Assembly (NCBI RefSeq): GCF_900102965.1
Contig: NZ_FNGM01000022.1
Coordinates: 1-64,000 of the forward strand
Source: Paenibacillus jilunlii
GTDB taxonomy: Bacteria; Bacillota; Bacilli; Paenibacillales; Paenibacillaceae
DNA length: 64,000 bases
Direction of reading: 5' to 3'
The notes below the pieces were generated by a model that saw only the letters and a program-made list of their open reading frames with translations, was not told the DNA's origin and searched no databases. Below, one piece after another: positions 8,660 to 16,943 of this stretch (position 1 is the stretch's first letter; the number at the start of each line of letters is the position of its first letter). Made by a program: the position numbers and the translations under genes.

Positions 8660-8983
8660 CTAAGCGTCCTTAGCTCCAAACACCAGCCCCTTGCCTCCCA
8701 CCGGAACAAGCGGGATGGGTTCGACACCTGCAATCAACGGCATGGCCCGCTGGATGGTGGCCCGGGTCGCCTCGTCTTTCAGTGAAGCCGCATGTGCTTC
8801 AGCATTACTCCATACTTCAGTGACCCAGAGGACATCCGGCTCACTCTCTGAAAGATTGACGATGTACAGCTCACATTCATTTACCGTCTCAGCTGCAGCG
8901 GCAGCTTCGAGCAGAATCGCCGCCAACGCCTCGCGGTCTCCCGGTTTAGATGTGAACTTGGCATACATTCCGAATTTGCTCAA
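8660..8983 (-). CDS. Antibiotic biosynthesis monooxygenase (ABM) domain protein, YgiN-like
   Basis: 107 residues forming one ABM ferredoxin-like domain: KFGMYAKFTSKPGDREAL at the N-terminus, ELYIVNLSESEPDVLWVTEVWSNAEAHAASL in the middle. Such small dimeric proteins act as cofactor-free quinol monooxygenases or related oxygenases, but many are uncharacterised. The start is TTG at 8983, preceded by GAGGAGGGG at a spacing of about 7. It is transcribed divergently from the Bax-inhibitor-1 gene; its 3' end meets the terminator shared with EcsC. Confidence 0.85.
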   Translation of the reverse strand: MSKFGMYAKFTSKPGDREALAAILLEAAAAAETVNECELYIVNLSESEPDVLWVTEVWSNAEAHAASLKDEATRATIQRAMPLIAGVEPIPLVPVGGKGLVFGAKDA

Positions 8984-9106
8984 ATTAAGACCCCTCCTCA
9001 GATTTTTTAGCTAGGTTGGTTATATCAGCATTTGCGGATCACCGCAATGTTTTCATGCCGCAATATGCTATTATAGACACAAAATAAGATGAAATGAGAT
9101 GATCTT

Positions 9107-9847
9107 TTGATCGGACGCAGCGGGAATCCCGCGTTAAATGAAAAAACGTTTGAACGCGAAGAACGGTACTCCGGACAGGAGCGTATGAGCATTAACGGAA
9201 CGGTCAACAAAACCTTTATTACCCTGACCATTCTGCTGGCAGGTGCCTTCAGCGCCTGGTCGATGTATTTTAACGGACAGGATGTATCTGCTTACGCTAT
9301 CGGCGGGGCGCTGACCGGCTTCGTGTTGGCATTGATTATCAGCTTTAAGCCGGCCGCTGCACCTTATCTGGTACCGGTCTATGCGCTGGCGGAAGGGCTG
9401 TTTCTTGGAGCAATCTCAGCGTCATATGAAGGCTTGTACTATGGTATCACTTTGCAGGCTGCATTATTGACCCTGGGCATCTTTGTTGCTCTACTGCTTG
9501 CCTACAAGACAAGAATAATCAGAGCCACGGAAAAATTCAAGCTAGGCGTATTTGCCGCCACTGCCGGAATCGCCATCGTATATCTGCTGAGCTTTGTGCT
9601 GGGGTTGTTCGGTGTAACCGTGCCTTACTTGCATAGCAACAGCCTGATCGGAATCGGCATTTCGGTTATTATTGTCATCGTTGCCGCGCTCAATTTGGTG
9701 CTTGATTTTGATTTTATTGAGCACGGGGCGCAGCAGGGAGCTCCAAAATACATGGAATGGTATGGGGCCTTCGGCCTCATGGTCACGCTGGTGTGGCTCT
9801 ATGTGGAGATCCTCAGACTGCTGTCCAAGCTGCGGAGCCGAAATTAA
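9107..9847 (+). CDS. Bax inhibitor-1 / YccA family membrane protein
   Basis: 246 residues with seven hydrophobic segments and a charged N-terminus (MIGRSGNPALNEKTFEREE, typical of this subfamily). The last segments contain NLVLDFDFIEHGAQQGAPKYMEWYGAFGLMVTLVWLYVEILRLL, with the acidic pair and EWY/AFG features of TMBIM and BI-1 proteins. Characterised bacterial relatives (B. subtilis YetJ) form a pH-sensitive calcium leak channel. The start codon is TTG at 9107 with only a weak ribosome binding site; the later ATG at 9185 would remove the conserved N-terminus. A perfect terminator follows 43 bases downstream. Confidence 0.9.
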   Translation: MIGRSGNPALNEKTFEREERYSGQERMSINGTVNKTFITLTILLAGAFSAWSMYFNGQDVSAYAIGGALTGFVLALIISFKPAAAPYLVPVYALAEGLFLGAISASYEGLYYGITLQAALLTLGIFVALLLAYKTRIIRATEKFKLGVFAATAGIAIVYLLSFVLGLFGVTVPYLHSNSLIGIGISVIIVIVAALNLVLDFDFIEHGAQQGAPKYMEWYGAFGLMVTLVWLYVEILRLLSKLRSRN

Positions 9848-9890
9848 AGACATAAGCGGGGAAACGGCAATCTGGCCGGATCTCCCAAAA

Positions 9891-9937
9891 AACAGCTGAC
9901 GGCGTCCTGAAGTCAAGGACGGCGCAGCTGTTTTTTT
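9891..9937 (+). terminator. Intrinsic terminator of the BI-1 gene
   Basis: AACAGCTG/CAGCTGTT and CGTCCT/AGGACG form a two-part stem followed by seven T. Confidence 0.85.
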
Positions 9938-10033
9938 ACTCGTGCCGCATTCTTACTCTTTAAGGGGAACCGTAAAAAAATTCAAATAAAACTTGTATTC
10001 CGGAGAAAGTCAGTGTATACTTCAAAACAAGAT

Positions 10034-10051
10034 AGTGATTGACCAATAACC
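10034..10051 (+). promoter_or_regulatory. Predicted TetR operator, site 1 (autoregulatory)
   Basis: AGTGATTGACCAATAACC matches the better palindrome at 10714-10731 in its left half. It lies about 45 bases before the TetR start codon. Confidence 0.65.
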
Positions 10052-10096
10052 AAACATTTTTATAAACCTATTACTGAATAACCACAGGAGGCCGAC

Positions 10097-10645
10097 ATGA
10101 CCAAAGTATCGGGAGAAGTACGGGCGAAGGAAGAAGCTACCTCAGTAAACCGCCGGGAACAGATCCTGGAAGCCGCAGTAGTTGTATTTGCCGAGCATGG
10201 CTATTTCAAGGCGACAACCGCACAGGTGGCAGAAAAGGTAGGGATCTCCCAGCCGTACATTTTCAAGCTGTTCAAGAACAAGGAGGAATTGTTTGTAGCG
10301 GCGCTGGACCGGGCGTTTGAACGGACAATCCGCACATTCACAGACGTTGAGGCGTCCGGAGATACACTGCTGGAGGAATCGATCCGGGTGTATGAGCAAA
10401 TGATGGAGACCCATCCCAGTGAAATCATTCTGCAGGTGCAGGCCTTGGGCATTCGCGATGAAGCGATCCGCAGTTCGATGCAGGCCGGAATGAACAGGGT
10501 GACACAGTTGATGGAAAATAAGTTTACCGCTGCCGGGATCGCCAATCCCGAGGTGGAGGTCAGTACATTCATGGCCAACGGCATGCTCTGCCACATTGCA
10601 ATGGCGCTGGAGATGCCAGAGCTGAAGCCGAAGCATCTGAAGTGA
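10097..10645 (+). CDS. TetR/AcrR family transcriptional regulator
   Basis: 182 residues. The HTH lies at about 18-65 (RREQILEAAVVVFAEHGYFKATTAQVAEKVGISQPYIFKLFKNKEELF). The remainder is the helical ligand-binding dimerisation domain. The gene is preceded by CAGGAGG and a predicted operator (10034). Two further copies of the operator lie between it and the epimerase gene at 10879. The simplest reading is a repressor that controls itself and the epimerase. No ligand can be inferred. Confidence 0.92.
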   Translation: MTKVSGEVRAKEEATSVNRREQILEAAVVVFAEHGYFKATTAQVAEKVGISQPYIFKLFKNKEELFVAALDRAFERTIRTFTDVEASGDTLLEESIRVYEQMMETHPSEIILQVQALGIRDEAIRSSMQAGMNRVTQLMENKFTAAGIANPEVEVSTFMANGMLCHIAMALEMPELKPKHLK

Positions 10646-10713
10646 GCCGGATGGCAAAATAACCAGCCGCTCACCTAAGGGTTATCCTCTTAGCTGCTTC
10701 ACAGTTTTTAAGT

Positions 10714-10731
10714 AGTGACTGATCAATCACT
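10714..10731 (+). promoter_or_regulatory. Predicted TetR operator, site 2
   Basis: AGTGACTGATCAATCACT is an 18-bp palindrome with one asymmetric pair. It lies between the TetR gene and the epimerase. Confidence 0.75.
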
Positions 10732-10830
10732 GTGGAAATAGAAAGCGTATGAATGACAAGCGCATGAATAGTAAGCATATGTGAAATGTTCATGTAGACA
10801 CAACGGAGGTTATAATTTTTTTGAATTTAG

Positions 10831-10847
10831 GTTATTGATTAATCACT
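10831..10847 (+). promoter_or_regulatory. Predicted TetR operator, site 3
   Basis: GTTATTGATTAATCACT is, on the minus strand, AGTGATTAATCAATAAC, matching sites 1 and 2. It sits 18 bases before the AGGAGG of the epimerase gene, where a bound repressor would block transcription. Confidence 0.7.
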
Positions 10848-10878
10848 AATAATACAAAACCAATCAGGAGGAATACTA

Positions 10879-11865
10879 ATGATGAACAACAATGTAAAGA
10901 AGGCTGTTGTATTAGGCGCAACCGGAGGAACTGGAACGGTTATTATTGCGGAACTGCTGAAGAGAGGCGTGAGCACGGTGGCGTTTGGAAGAACTTTACC
11001 TAAACTGGAGCAGTTCGCTGAGAAATTGGGCAATCCGGCTGGGCTTAGCCTTAAGACAGGGGATGTGTTCAAGGCGGAGGATGTCTGCCAAGCTGCGCAA
11101 GGGGCAGATGTTATTTTTCACTGTGCGTCGGTCCCGTACCACGAAATGAGCACTAAGCTGCTCCCCATGGGCGAAGCCGTGATGGAAGCGGCGAACAGAC
11201 TCGGTACCCGTGTAATTGCGATTGATGGAATTTATCCCTATGGACGAAGAAAGGATGAGCAGCCGATCAGCGAGGAATTCCCCAAGAACCCGCATACGAA
11301 AAAAGGCAAAGTCAAGCTGGAGTTCGAGCGGATGTTCTTCAGCCCGCGTTGGAGCCGGACGGAGCGGATGATTGTCCGCCTGCCCGATTACTATGGCGCT
11401 GCTGCCAACGAAGCCTCATATCTGGGTTCTACGCTTGAAGCCATTGCTGCCGGCAAACCGGGAATGTTCGTCGGGAATATGACGGTGCCGCGTGAATATG
11501 TGTATCTGCCGGATGCAGCGGTGATGATCGTCGAGCTTGCCCTCCGGGAAGAGGCCTACGGGCAGAACTGGAACATTCCCGGAGCAGGCACGATCTCGGG
11601 TAAGGAGATCGTCCGCATTGCCCGGGTTGCAAGCGGGAAGTCCAAACCGGTCATCCCGGTGGGGACTGTGGGTTTATCGCTGCTGGGCCTGTTTGTACCG
11701 GTCATGAAAGAGATTGTGGAGATGCTCTATCTGACGAAGGAACCGCTGCGCTTAAGCGGCCGCAAATATGAGCGTTTGGTCGGCCCAATCCCGGCGACAT
11801 CATTTGAAGAGGGCATTAGGGAGACAATCCGTGCGATCCAGAGCCGGCAGGCCAAGGCTTTGTGA
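10879..11865 (+). CDS. NAD-dependent epimerase/dehydratase family protein
   Basis: 328 residues of the extended (atypical) SDR type. The Rossmann motif is VVLGATGGTGTVIIAELLKRG near residue 10. GADVIFHCASVPYHEM follows at the usual position for the NAD site, and IDGIYPYGRRKDEQPISE supplies the YxxxR-like region in place of YxxxK. The C-terminal half has the VYLPDAAVMIVELAL and GAGTISGKEIVRIA elements of substrate-binding lobes. The nearest general class is sugar-nucleotide epimerase or NmrA-like reductase; the substrate is unknown. The gene stands alone under two predicted TetR operators, which suggests induction by a small molecule. Confidence 0.85.
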   Translation: MMNNNVKKAVVLGATGGTGTVIIAELLKRGVSTVAFGRTLPKLEQFAEKLGNPAGLSLKTGDVFKAEDVCQAAQGADVIFHCASVPYHEMSTKLLPMGEAVMEAANRLGTRVIAIDGIYPYGRRKDEQPISEEFPKNPHTKKGKVKLEFERMFFSPRWSRTERMIVRLPDYYGAAANEASYLGSTLEAIAAGKPGMFVGNMTVPREYVYLPDAAVMIVELALREEAYGQNWNIPGAGTISGKEIVRIARVASGKSKPVIPVGTVGLSLLGLFVPVMKEIVEMLYLTKEPLRLSGRKYERLVGPIPATSFEEGIRETIRAIQSRQAKAL

Positions 11866-12135
11866 ACACCAATGTCATAGCTCCGCGGCGCAGTCCCGCT
11901 TGTAGGATTCTCCGGAAGAAGCCATGACTTTCGGCATGGCATAAATAGCAGTGAGTCCCAGTAGCGTCCGATGATTCCGCTGAGCTGCTGATCCCGCTAA
12001 GCTGCTGATCCAATAACAGCCGGGCCGGCCTTGTCAGAAGCAACTTGCTGCTTAATCCGCCGGTGTATCTGTGTAGTCAGGGTTCTGGAACTATGATACT
12101 ATTTATGTCTATATACAAGAGGGAAGTGAACTACA

Positions 12136-12492
12136 ATGATCAGCATTACGATTCCAACACCGGATGTTACCATTATGAAGCAGGAGAATCCTGTACTTAG
12201 CCATATCTACGGATTCACGGATTTCCATCTGATTACCCGGGAAAAGGGCGGCATCTTCATGTTCTATAACGACAAGGATGAGCTGCTGTTCGTGGGCAAA
12301 GCCAGAAAGCTGAGACCGCGGATCAAAAAGCATTTTGAAGATAATGTTTCGGTGATGAAGCCGCACCGTGACGAGGTGGCCAAGATTGAAGTTTGCATCA
12401 TCGATGATGCCGTCGACAGGGAAATCTATGAAACATACATTGTGAATAAGCTTAGAGCCAAATACAATGTGGAGAAGGTCTTGTACAAATAA
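12136..12492 (+). CDS. Small GIY-YIG domain protein
   Basis: 118 residues. The last 80 form a GIY-YIG-like fold: GGIFMFYNDKDELLFVGKARKLRPRIKKHF supplies the GIY/YVG strands and the catalytic-type Arg; EIYETYIVNKLRAKYNVEK supplies the C-terminal Glu helix. The first motif is GIF and the second FVG, with GKA-LR as in UvrC. There is no other domain. The N-terminal 35 residues are unrecognised. AGAGGGAAGTG lies upstream at a suitable distance, and a terminator follows. A DNA nuclease role is inferred from the fold only. Confidence 0.75.
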   Translation: MISITIPTPDVTIMKQENPVLSHIYGFTDFHLITREKGGIFMFYNDKDELLFVGKARKLRPRIKKHFEDNVSVMKPHRDEVAKIEVCIIDDAVDREIYETYIVNKLRAKYNVEKVLYK

Positions 12493-12507
12493 GTCAGAAA
12501 TAGCTGG

Positions 12508-12538
12508 AAGCGCGATCCCGGGGGGTTGCGCTTTTTTT
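12508..12538 (+). terminator. Intrinsic terminator
   Basis: AAGCGC (12508) and GCGCTT (12528), plus inner CCC/GGG pairs, followed by seven T. Confidence 0.85.
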
Positions 12539-12540
12539 GT

Positions 12541-12853
12541 TGTTTAGGAAATTATGATTTCTTTTTATTGTGGATAAAATGTGCATAAAGTTGGGGATAA
12601 GTATGCGCGAATTCACTCAAACGGGTGAAAATCAGCCGGATTTTATTGCCTTTTCTTCAACTGGTGCTTGTGAAAAAGCAGGTGAGCCGTGCTAGTTGGA
12701 AAAAGGGAGATTAATTAGGCGATATTACTCCGTTAGAAGCCAAACCAGCAGAATTAGTTAACCTTTTTCCACTTGAAATTTTCGAAGAATTCAAAAGGTT
12801 CTCCAGGCAACGCTAAACTGAAATCTATTCAGACAAGGATGCGTATCCGGAAC
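12541..12853 (+). repeat. Dispersed GGAAAAAGG element, copy B
   Basis: It begins with TGTTTAGGAAATTATGATTT directly after the terminator T-run, the same 20 bases that open copy D at 35903. Arms GTTGGAAAAAGGG (12700) and CCTTTTTCCACTT (12763) form the hairpin. The right end, TTCTCCAGGCAACGCTAAAC (12800), is shared with copy C. Only one arm pair is present. Confidence 0.75.
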
Positions 12854-12921
12854 GGTGGGGAAGCGCTGCTACGTAAGCTCCGGCTTGTTATTCAACGGCG
12901 ATTTTGTTCCGCCTGAAAATA

Positions 12922-12974
12922 TTGACATATAGTATGAAATAATATATAAGTTTAATATGATACTAAGTTTCATA
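12922..12974 (+). promoter_or_regulatory. Promoter and candidate TetR operator of the Rph-like operon
   Basis: TTGACA (12922-12927) and TATAAG (12945-12950) are spaced by 17 bp. The -10 region and start site lie within an imperfect inverted repeat AGTATGAAAT / ATGATACT (12931-12963) and a 17-bp-spaced direct repeat, AAGTTTAATAT / AAGTTTCATAT. These are plausible binding sites for the TetR encoded downstream. Confidence 0.6.
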
Positions 12975-12994
12975 TTTTGGATGGGGGTCTTTGT

Positions 12995-15430
12995 ATGTCA
13001 AGCAAGGTTGCCGGTTTCCAGGAAATCACGCCGCAGCTTCGAGAACACGCAGGGGGCAAAGGCGCGATGCTAAGCCTGCTGTACCAGCAAGGCTATCCTG
13101 TGCCTGAAGGTTTTGTAGTGTTCCCGGAAGCGCTGCAGGGCGGGGTTATGGAGGAAGCAGTCCAGGAGGAGATTTTGGCACAACTGTCGGCTATACGCAG
13201 CAAGCACCCCGGTGCGGCATTTGCCGTGCGGTCCTCAGGGCTCGGTGAGGATGCGGCGGGAGCTTCTTTTGCCGGGGAGTTTGAGTCTGTACTCGGCGTA
13301 GAGACGGATGATCAGCTCTGGGCTGCTCTGGATACTGTCTATCAGTCCCAATTTGCAGAAAGAGTTCAGGTATACAACAGCAGTATTCAAGGGGAGCATG
13401 AGGTCCGTTCCATGGCCGTTGTCATTCAGCGGATGATTCCATCCGAGCTGTCAGGAGTATTGTTTACAGCAGATCCTGTCACGGGCAGCCGCCTGGAGAT
13501 GCAGGGGAACTATGTGCACGGTTTAGGAGAACAGCTGGTATCCGGGGAAGCAAATGCCGCCCTGTTCACCGTGTCCCAGCCTAAAGGCAAATATAAGGGG
13601 CCGCTCGAATGCAAAAAGATCGCAACCCGGCTGTACCGTTACGCCTGCAGGATTGAACGTCAGATGGGCTGCCCCCAGGACATTGAATGGGCGGCTGTCC
13701 AAGGCAAGGTATATTTGCTGCAGGCCCGTCCCATTACCACTCTGAGCGCAGGGAACCTCGACCATTTTGAATGCAACGATTCTATGACTGGAGATTTTCT
13801 CTGGACCAACACCAATGTAGGCGAATCGATTGCGGACGTATTCACCCCGCTGAGCTGGTCGTTTCTCCGCGCCCTTGATGAAGAGCATAATGTTATCCCG
13901 GGCCACTATTTGTTATCCGGCAATATATGTGGACGGGTGTATTCCAATATCAGCTTGCCTGTTTCCGTTTTTTCGGCTTTTGGCTTGAAGGTGAAGCCGA
14001 TCCTGCGTCAAATGAGTGACTTGTTCGGCCCAATCCCGGAGGAAGCCGCCCTGCCAAAGTACCCGTATAAGAGGCTGGAATTAATCAGGACCCTGCTGCC
14101 GCGGATCGTATACAGTACCCGGCGCACCCGGCAGGCTGTGCGGAATTTGCCCCAGTTTGTGAAGGAAACCCCGGAATGGTGTAAGCAGATTCGCACGCGG
14201 CTGGAAGACATCGAGAGCAGGGAGGAGCTGCTGATGCTGTGGGAGCGTGAGCTGTGGCCAAGAAATATAGCGGCATTATGGGCTGCGCTGGAGGGGGCCA
14301 GTGCCCCCATGCAGAAATTTGTAAAATTCAAGAAAAAGCTCAGTAAGCAACTGGGCAGCAGGGATGCGGAAATTCTGCTGTCCAGCATTAGCGGAGGCAC
14401 AGAACTGGAGAGTTTGGGTCCGGTCCTGGGCATTTCCAGAATTCTTAAGAATGAGATGAGCCATGAAGAATATCTGCAGAAATACGGGCATCGCGGGCCG
14501 CATGAATTCGAGCTCTCCATTGCTGAGCCTGCAGAAGATGAGTTCTGGCTAATCAGACAGCTTGAGCAATATGGGGATTTGCCAATACAAGTGGAGGATC
14601 TTGTCAACCAGCAGCAGCAGCTCTACGATGCTGCCTGGAGGCGGACGGAGAAGAAGATATCCATGAAGCCGGAACAGCTCCGCCGCCGGATACAGTCTGC
14701 CGCGGAAGGGCCGAAAGTGCGCGAGGCCGTCCGCTCGGAATGGACCAGGGTATTCCGGTTGAACCGGGCATTTGCGCTTAAGGCAGGCAAGCTTGCGGGC
14801 ATTGGGGAAGAGGTGTTTTTTCTGTACCTGGATGAAATTCTGAAATGGCTGGCCGAAGGCGATCTGCCGATGCTGCAGCATGTAGCCGCTCGAAAAGAAA
14901 CCTATGCGAAATATCAGGCTTTGCCGCCCCTGCCATCCGTGATCCGGGGAAGATTCGATCCGTTCCTCTGGTCGAAGGACCCTGACCGCAGAGTGGATGC
15001 TTATGATGCCGAAGCTCCCGTTCAGGCGCTTCGCAGTATGGCTGCGGATGTCCTTAGAGGATTTCCCGGTGCGGCCGGACGGGTTGAAGGCGTAGTACGG
15101 GTGCTTGCCACACCGGCGGAGGGAGAGCAGCTGCTGCCGGGAGAAATTCTGGTGGCAGCGAAGACCAATGTGGGCTGGACGCTTTGTTTTCCCAAGGCGG
15201 CGGCAATCATCACCGATATTGGCGCCCCCCTGTCCCATGCAGCGATTGTAGCCAGAGAGCTTGGCATCCCGGCGGTTGTAGGGTGCGGGGACGCCTCTGT
15301 ACGCTTAAAGACGGGCGACAGGGTCATCGTTGATGGTGCAGGAGGCAGCATACAGATTATTTCAGGTTCAGGCAGAGATCGTGCTAAACTGGAGGAGGAC
15401 AAGAATCCGGGAATAATGATCGGGGAGTGA
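12995..15430 (+). CDS. PEP synthase / rifampin phosphotransferase-like enzyme
   Basis: 811 residues in the three-part layout of Rph and PEP synthase. The N-terminal ATP-grasp (PPDK-N, about 10-260) has AVRSSGLGEDAAGASFAGEFES, TADPVTG and WAAVQGKVYLLQARPIT. A divergent middle domain spans about 265-690. The C-terminal swivelling phospho-histidine domain has APLSHAAIVARELGIPAVVG, with the phosphoryl-carrier His in LSHAA. Rph enzymes (about 865 residues) move the ATP beta-phosphate to rifampin, and the middle domain sets the substrate. Here that domain is shorter and no rifamycin-associated element is seen upstream, so the substrate may differ. The ATG at 12995 follows GGGGGT. The gene is followed without a gap by a TetR gene. 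Confidence 0.8.
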   Translation: MSSKVAGFQEITPQLREHAGGKGAMLSLLYQQGYPVPEGFVVFPEALQGGVMEEAVQEEILAQLSAIRSKHPGAAFAVRSSGLGEDAAGASFAGEFESVLGVETDDQLWAALDTVYQSQFAERVQVYNSSIQGEHEVRSMAVVIQRMIPSELSGVLFTADPVTGSRLEMQGNYVHGLGEQLVSGEANAALFTVSQPKGKYKGPLECKKIATRLYRYACRIERQMGCPQDIEWAAVQGKVYLLQARPITTLSAGNLDHFECNDSMTGDFLWTNTNVGESIADVFTPLSWSFLRALDEEHNVIPGHYLLSGNICGRVYSNISLPVSVFSAFGLKVKPILRQMSDLFGPIPEEAALPKYPYKRLELIRTLLPRIVYSTRRTRQAVRNLPQFVKETPEWCKQIRTRLEDIESREELLMLWERELWPRNIAALWAALEGASAPMQKFVKFKKKLSKQLGSRDAEILLSSISGGTELESLGPVLGISRILKNEMSHEEYLQKYGHRGPHEFELSIAEPAEDEFWLIRQLEQYGDLPIQVEDLVNQQQQLYDAAWRRTEKKISMKPEQLRRRIQSAAEGPKVREAVRSEWTRVFRLNRAFALKAGKLAGIGEEVFFLYLDEILKWLAEGDLPMLQHVAARKETYAKYQALPPLPSVIRGRFDPFLWSKDPDRRVDAYDAEAPVQALRSMAADVLRGFPGAAGRVEGVVRVLATPAEGEQLLPGEILVAAKTNVGWTLCFPKAAAIITDIGAPLSHAAIVARELGIPAVVGCGDASVRLKTGDRVIVDGAGGSIQIISGSGRDRAKLEEDKNPGIMIGE

Positions 15431-15435
15431 GCGGT

Positions 15436-16032
15436 TTGTCTGTGAAATCTACACAAGCAGGATTGCGTGAACGCAAAAAGGCAAAGACAATGGCAAGCAT
15501 TCAGCTGCATGCGCTGCAGCTTTTTCGGCAGTATGGCTATAAAGCAACAACGGTAGAGCAAATCGCAGAAGCGGCGGAAATTTCCTACAGCACTTTTTTT
15601 CGCTATTTTTCCACCAAGGAGGATGTGCTGCTTATCGATAATTATGATCCGCTGCTGGTTGCCTCCTTTGAGAGCCAGCCCGCCCACCTGACCCCGCTGA
15701 TGGCGCTGCGCAATGCGATGCTGTCGGGCGCAAAGGAGATGACGCCACAGGAATTGTCGACAATGCGTGAACGCAACGAGCTGGTGATGTCAGTGCCGGA
15801 GCTGCGGGCCGCGATGATTAATAATATGGTCAGCATGATGGACCTGATCATCGAATTGACTTGCAGGCGTACGGGCAGAGAGCGGGACGATTTGGCGGTG
15901 CGTGCTTTTGCGGGGGCGGTCACCGGTGTCAACATATCGGTGATGCAGTATTATGCAGAGCATCCCGAGGCAGACTTTCTGGCCCTGCTGGAAGAAGCGC
16001 TGAACAAGCTGGAGGCCGGATTGCCGCTATAA
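15436..16032 (+). CDS. TetR/AcrR family transcriptional regulator
   Basis: 198 residues. The HTH lies at about 12-60 (GLRERKKAKTMASIQLHALQLFRQYGYKATTVEQIAEAAEISYSTFFRYFSTKEDVLL), in the style of actinobacterial and Paenibacillus acyl- or drug-responsive TetRs. TTG at 15436 is preferred since GGGGAG lies 8 bases upstream; a GTG at 15427 overlapping the previous stop is possible but lacks a site. Tight linkage to the phosphotransferase suggests it represses the shared promoter at 12922. A clean terminator follows. Confidence 0.9.
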   Translation: MSVKSTQAGLRERKKAKTMASIQLHALQLFRQYGYKATTVEQIAEAAEISYSTFFRYFSTKEDVLLIDNYDPLLVASFESQPAHLTPLMALRNAMLSGAKEMTPQELSTMRERNELVMSVPELRAAMINNMVSMMDLIIELTCRRTGRERDDLAVRAFAGAVTGVNISVMQYYAEHPEADFLALLEEALNKLEAGLPL

Positions 16033-16056
16033 ATAGGAGCATTTCGTTAGGGGACG

Positions 16057-16084
16057 AAGACATCCAAAAGGATGTCTTTTTTTT
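16057..16084 (+). terminator. Intrinsic terminator
   Basis: AAGACATCC pairs perfectly with GGATGTCTT around AAAA and runs into T. Confidence 0.92.
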
Positions 16085-16212
16085 GAAAATAGGCCTTTGG
16101 ATACATTTAAGAAACTTAGATATAAAGGCTCACTTACAGGCAGGCTAAATCAACTATAATAAATGCGTATAGGCTCGACATTTTTTGACAATATAATGAG
16201 GTGATAGCATAG

Positions 16213-16938
16213 ATGGCGACCCCTTTTTTCAAGAAAAAGGACGCGGCGGCGGATAAGCAGCCCAGGCCCGGCGTGGTTCAAAAGGTTCAATTGGCGGAAG
16301 ACCCGCCTGAAGAAAAGGTAAATAATGAAACGGGCGAGAACCTGTCCAGCCTCATTTCCACCGGCAAAGCACAGCTGGACAAGAAATCACTGGATCTTAT
16401 TTTTGCTGTGGAGCAAATTATCCAGGCTAGAACCCATGCAGAGACGACTAATCATGAGCTTCAGGACCGTTTGACCCATACCAGCGGACATGTGGAGCGG
16501 CTGAACAAGGATCTGAAGAATCTGAACAAGGTCATTGAAGAGCGCGAGAAGAGTATTCTGGAGCTCGAACATAAGCTGGTGGAGCGCAATCTGAAGGTCG
16601 ATCAGGTGATGGAGGACCACCGTGAAATGTACGGCACCCTGTCTTCGGAAATGGATGAGCTTAAGAGCACTATTGAGCTGGAGCGGCAAAAGTATGCCAA
16701 TCTGGTCCAGAAGCATAATGATGCCATTTCGGAAAAGCTGAAGAAAATGAACGAGCTGGAAGAAAAGATCGGACGTCTCGAAACCGAAAATGCCCATGTG
16801 AAACAGAAATACGAAACAATCCGGCAGGAGAAAGCCTACCTCTCCAGCATGATTAACGATTTCGCCACACGGATGACAGTGCCCTTTGGGGGGAACACCT
16901 CAAGCGGAGATCACACAGACGGAAACGGGAATACGTAA
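16213..16938 (+). CDS. Coiled-coil protein of unknown function
   Basis: 241 residues with no signal peptide or membrane segment. The first 50 residues are charged and probably disordered (FFKKKDAAADKQPRP). Residues about 60-215 show continuous heptads rich in Leu, Glu and Lys (LNKDLKNLNKVIEEREKSILELEHKLVE, KKMNELEEKIGRLETENAHVKQKYETIRQEK). The tail is Gly/Ser/Asp-rich. AGGTGAT precedes the ATG. It ends only 5 bases before the deacetylase gene, so the two are co-transcribed; a scaffold or positioning role in envelope work is a guess. Confidence 0.75.
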   Translation: MATPFFKKKDAAADKQPRPGVVQKVQLAEDPPEEKVNNETGENLSSLISTGKAQLDKKSLDLIFAVEQIIQARTHAETTNHELQDRLTHTSGHVERLNKDLKNLNKVIEEREKSILELEHKLVERNLKVDQVMEDHREMYGTLSSEMDELKSTIELERQKYANLVQKHNDAISEKLKKMNELEEKIGRLETENAHVKQKYETIRQEKAYLSSMINDFATRMTVPFGGNTSSGDHTDGNGNT

Positions 16939-16943
16939 CATCT

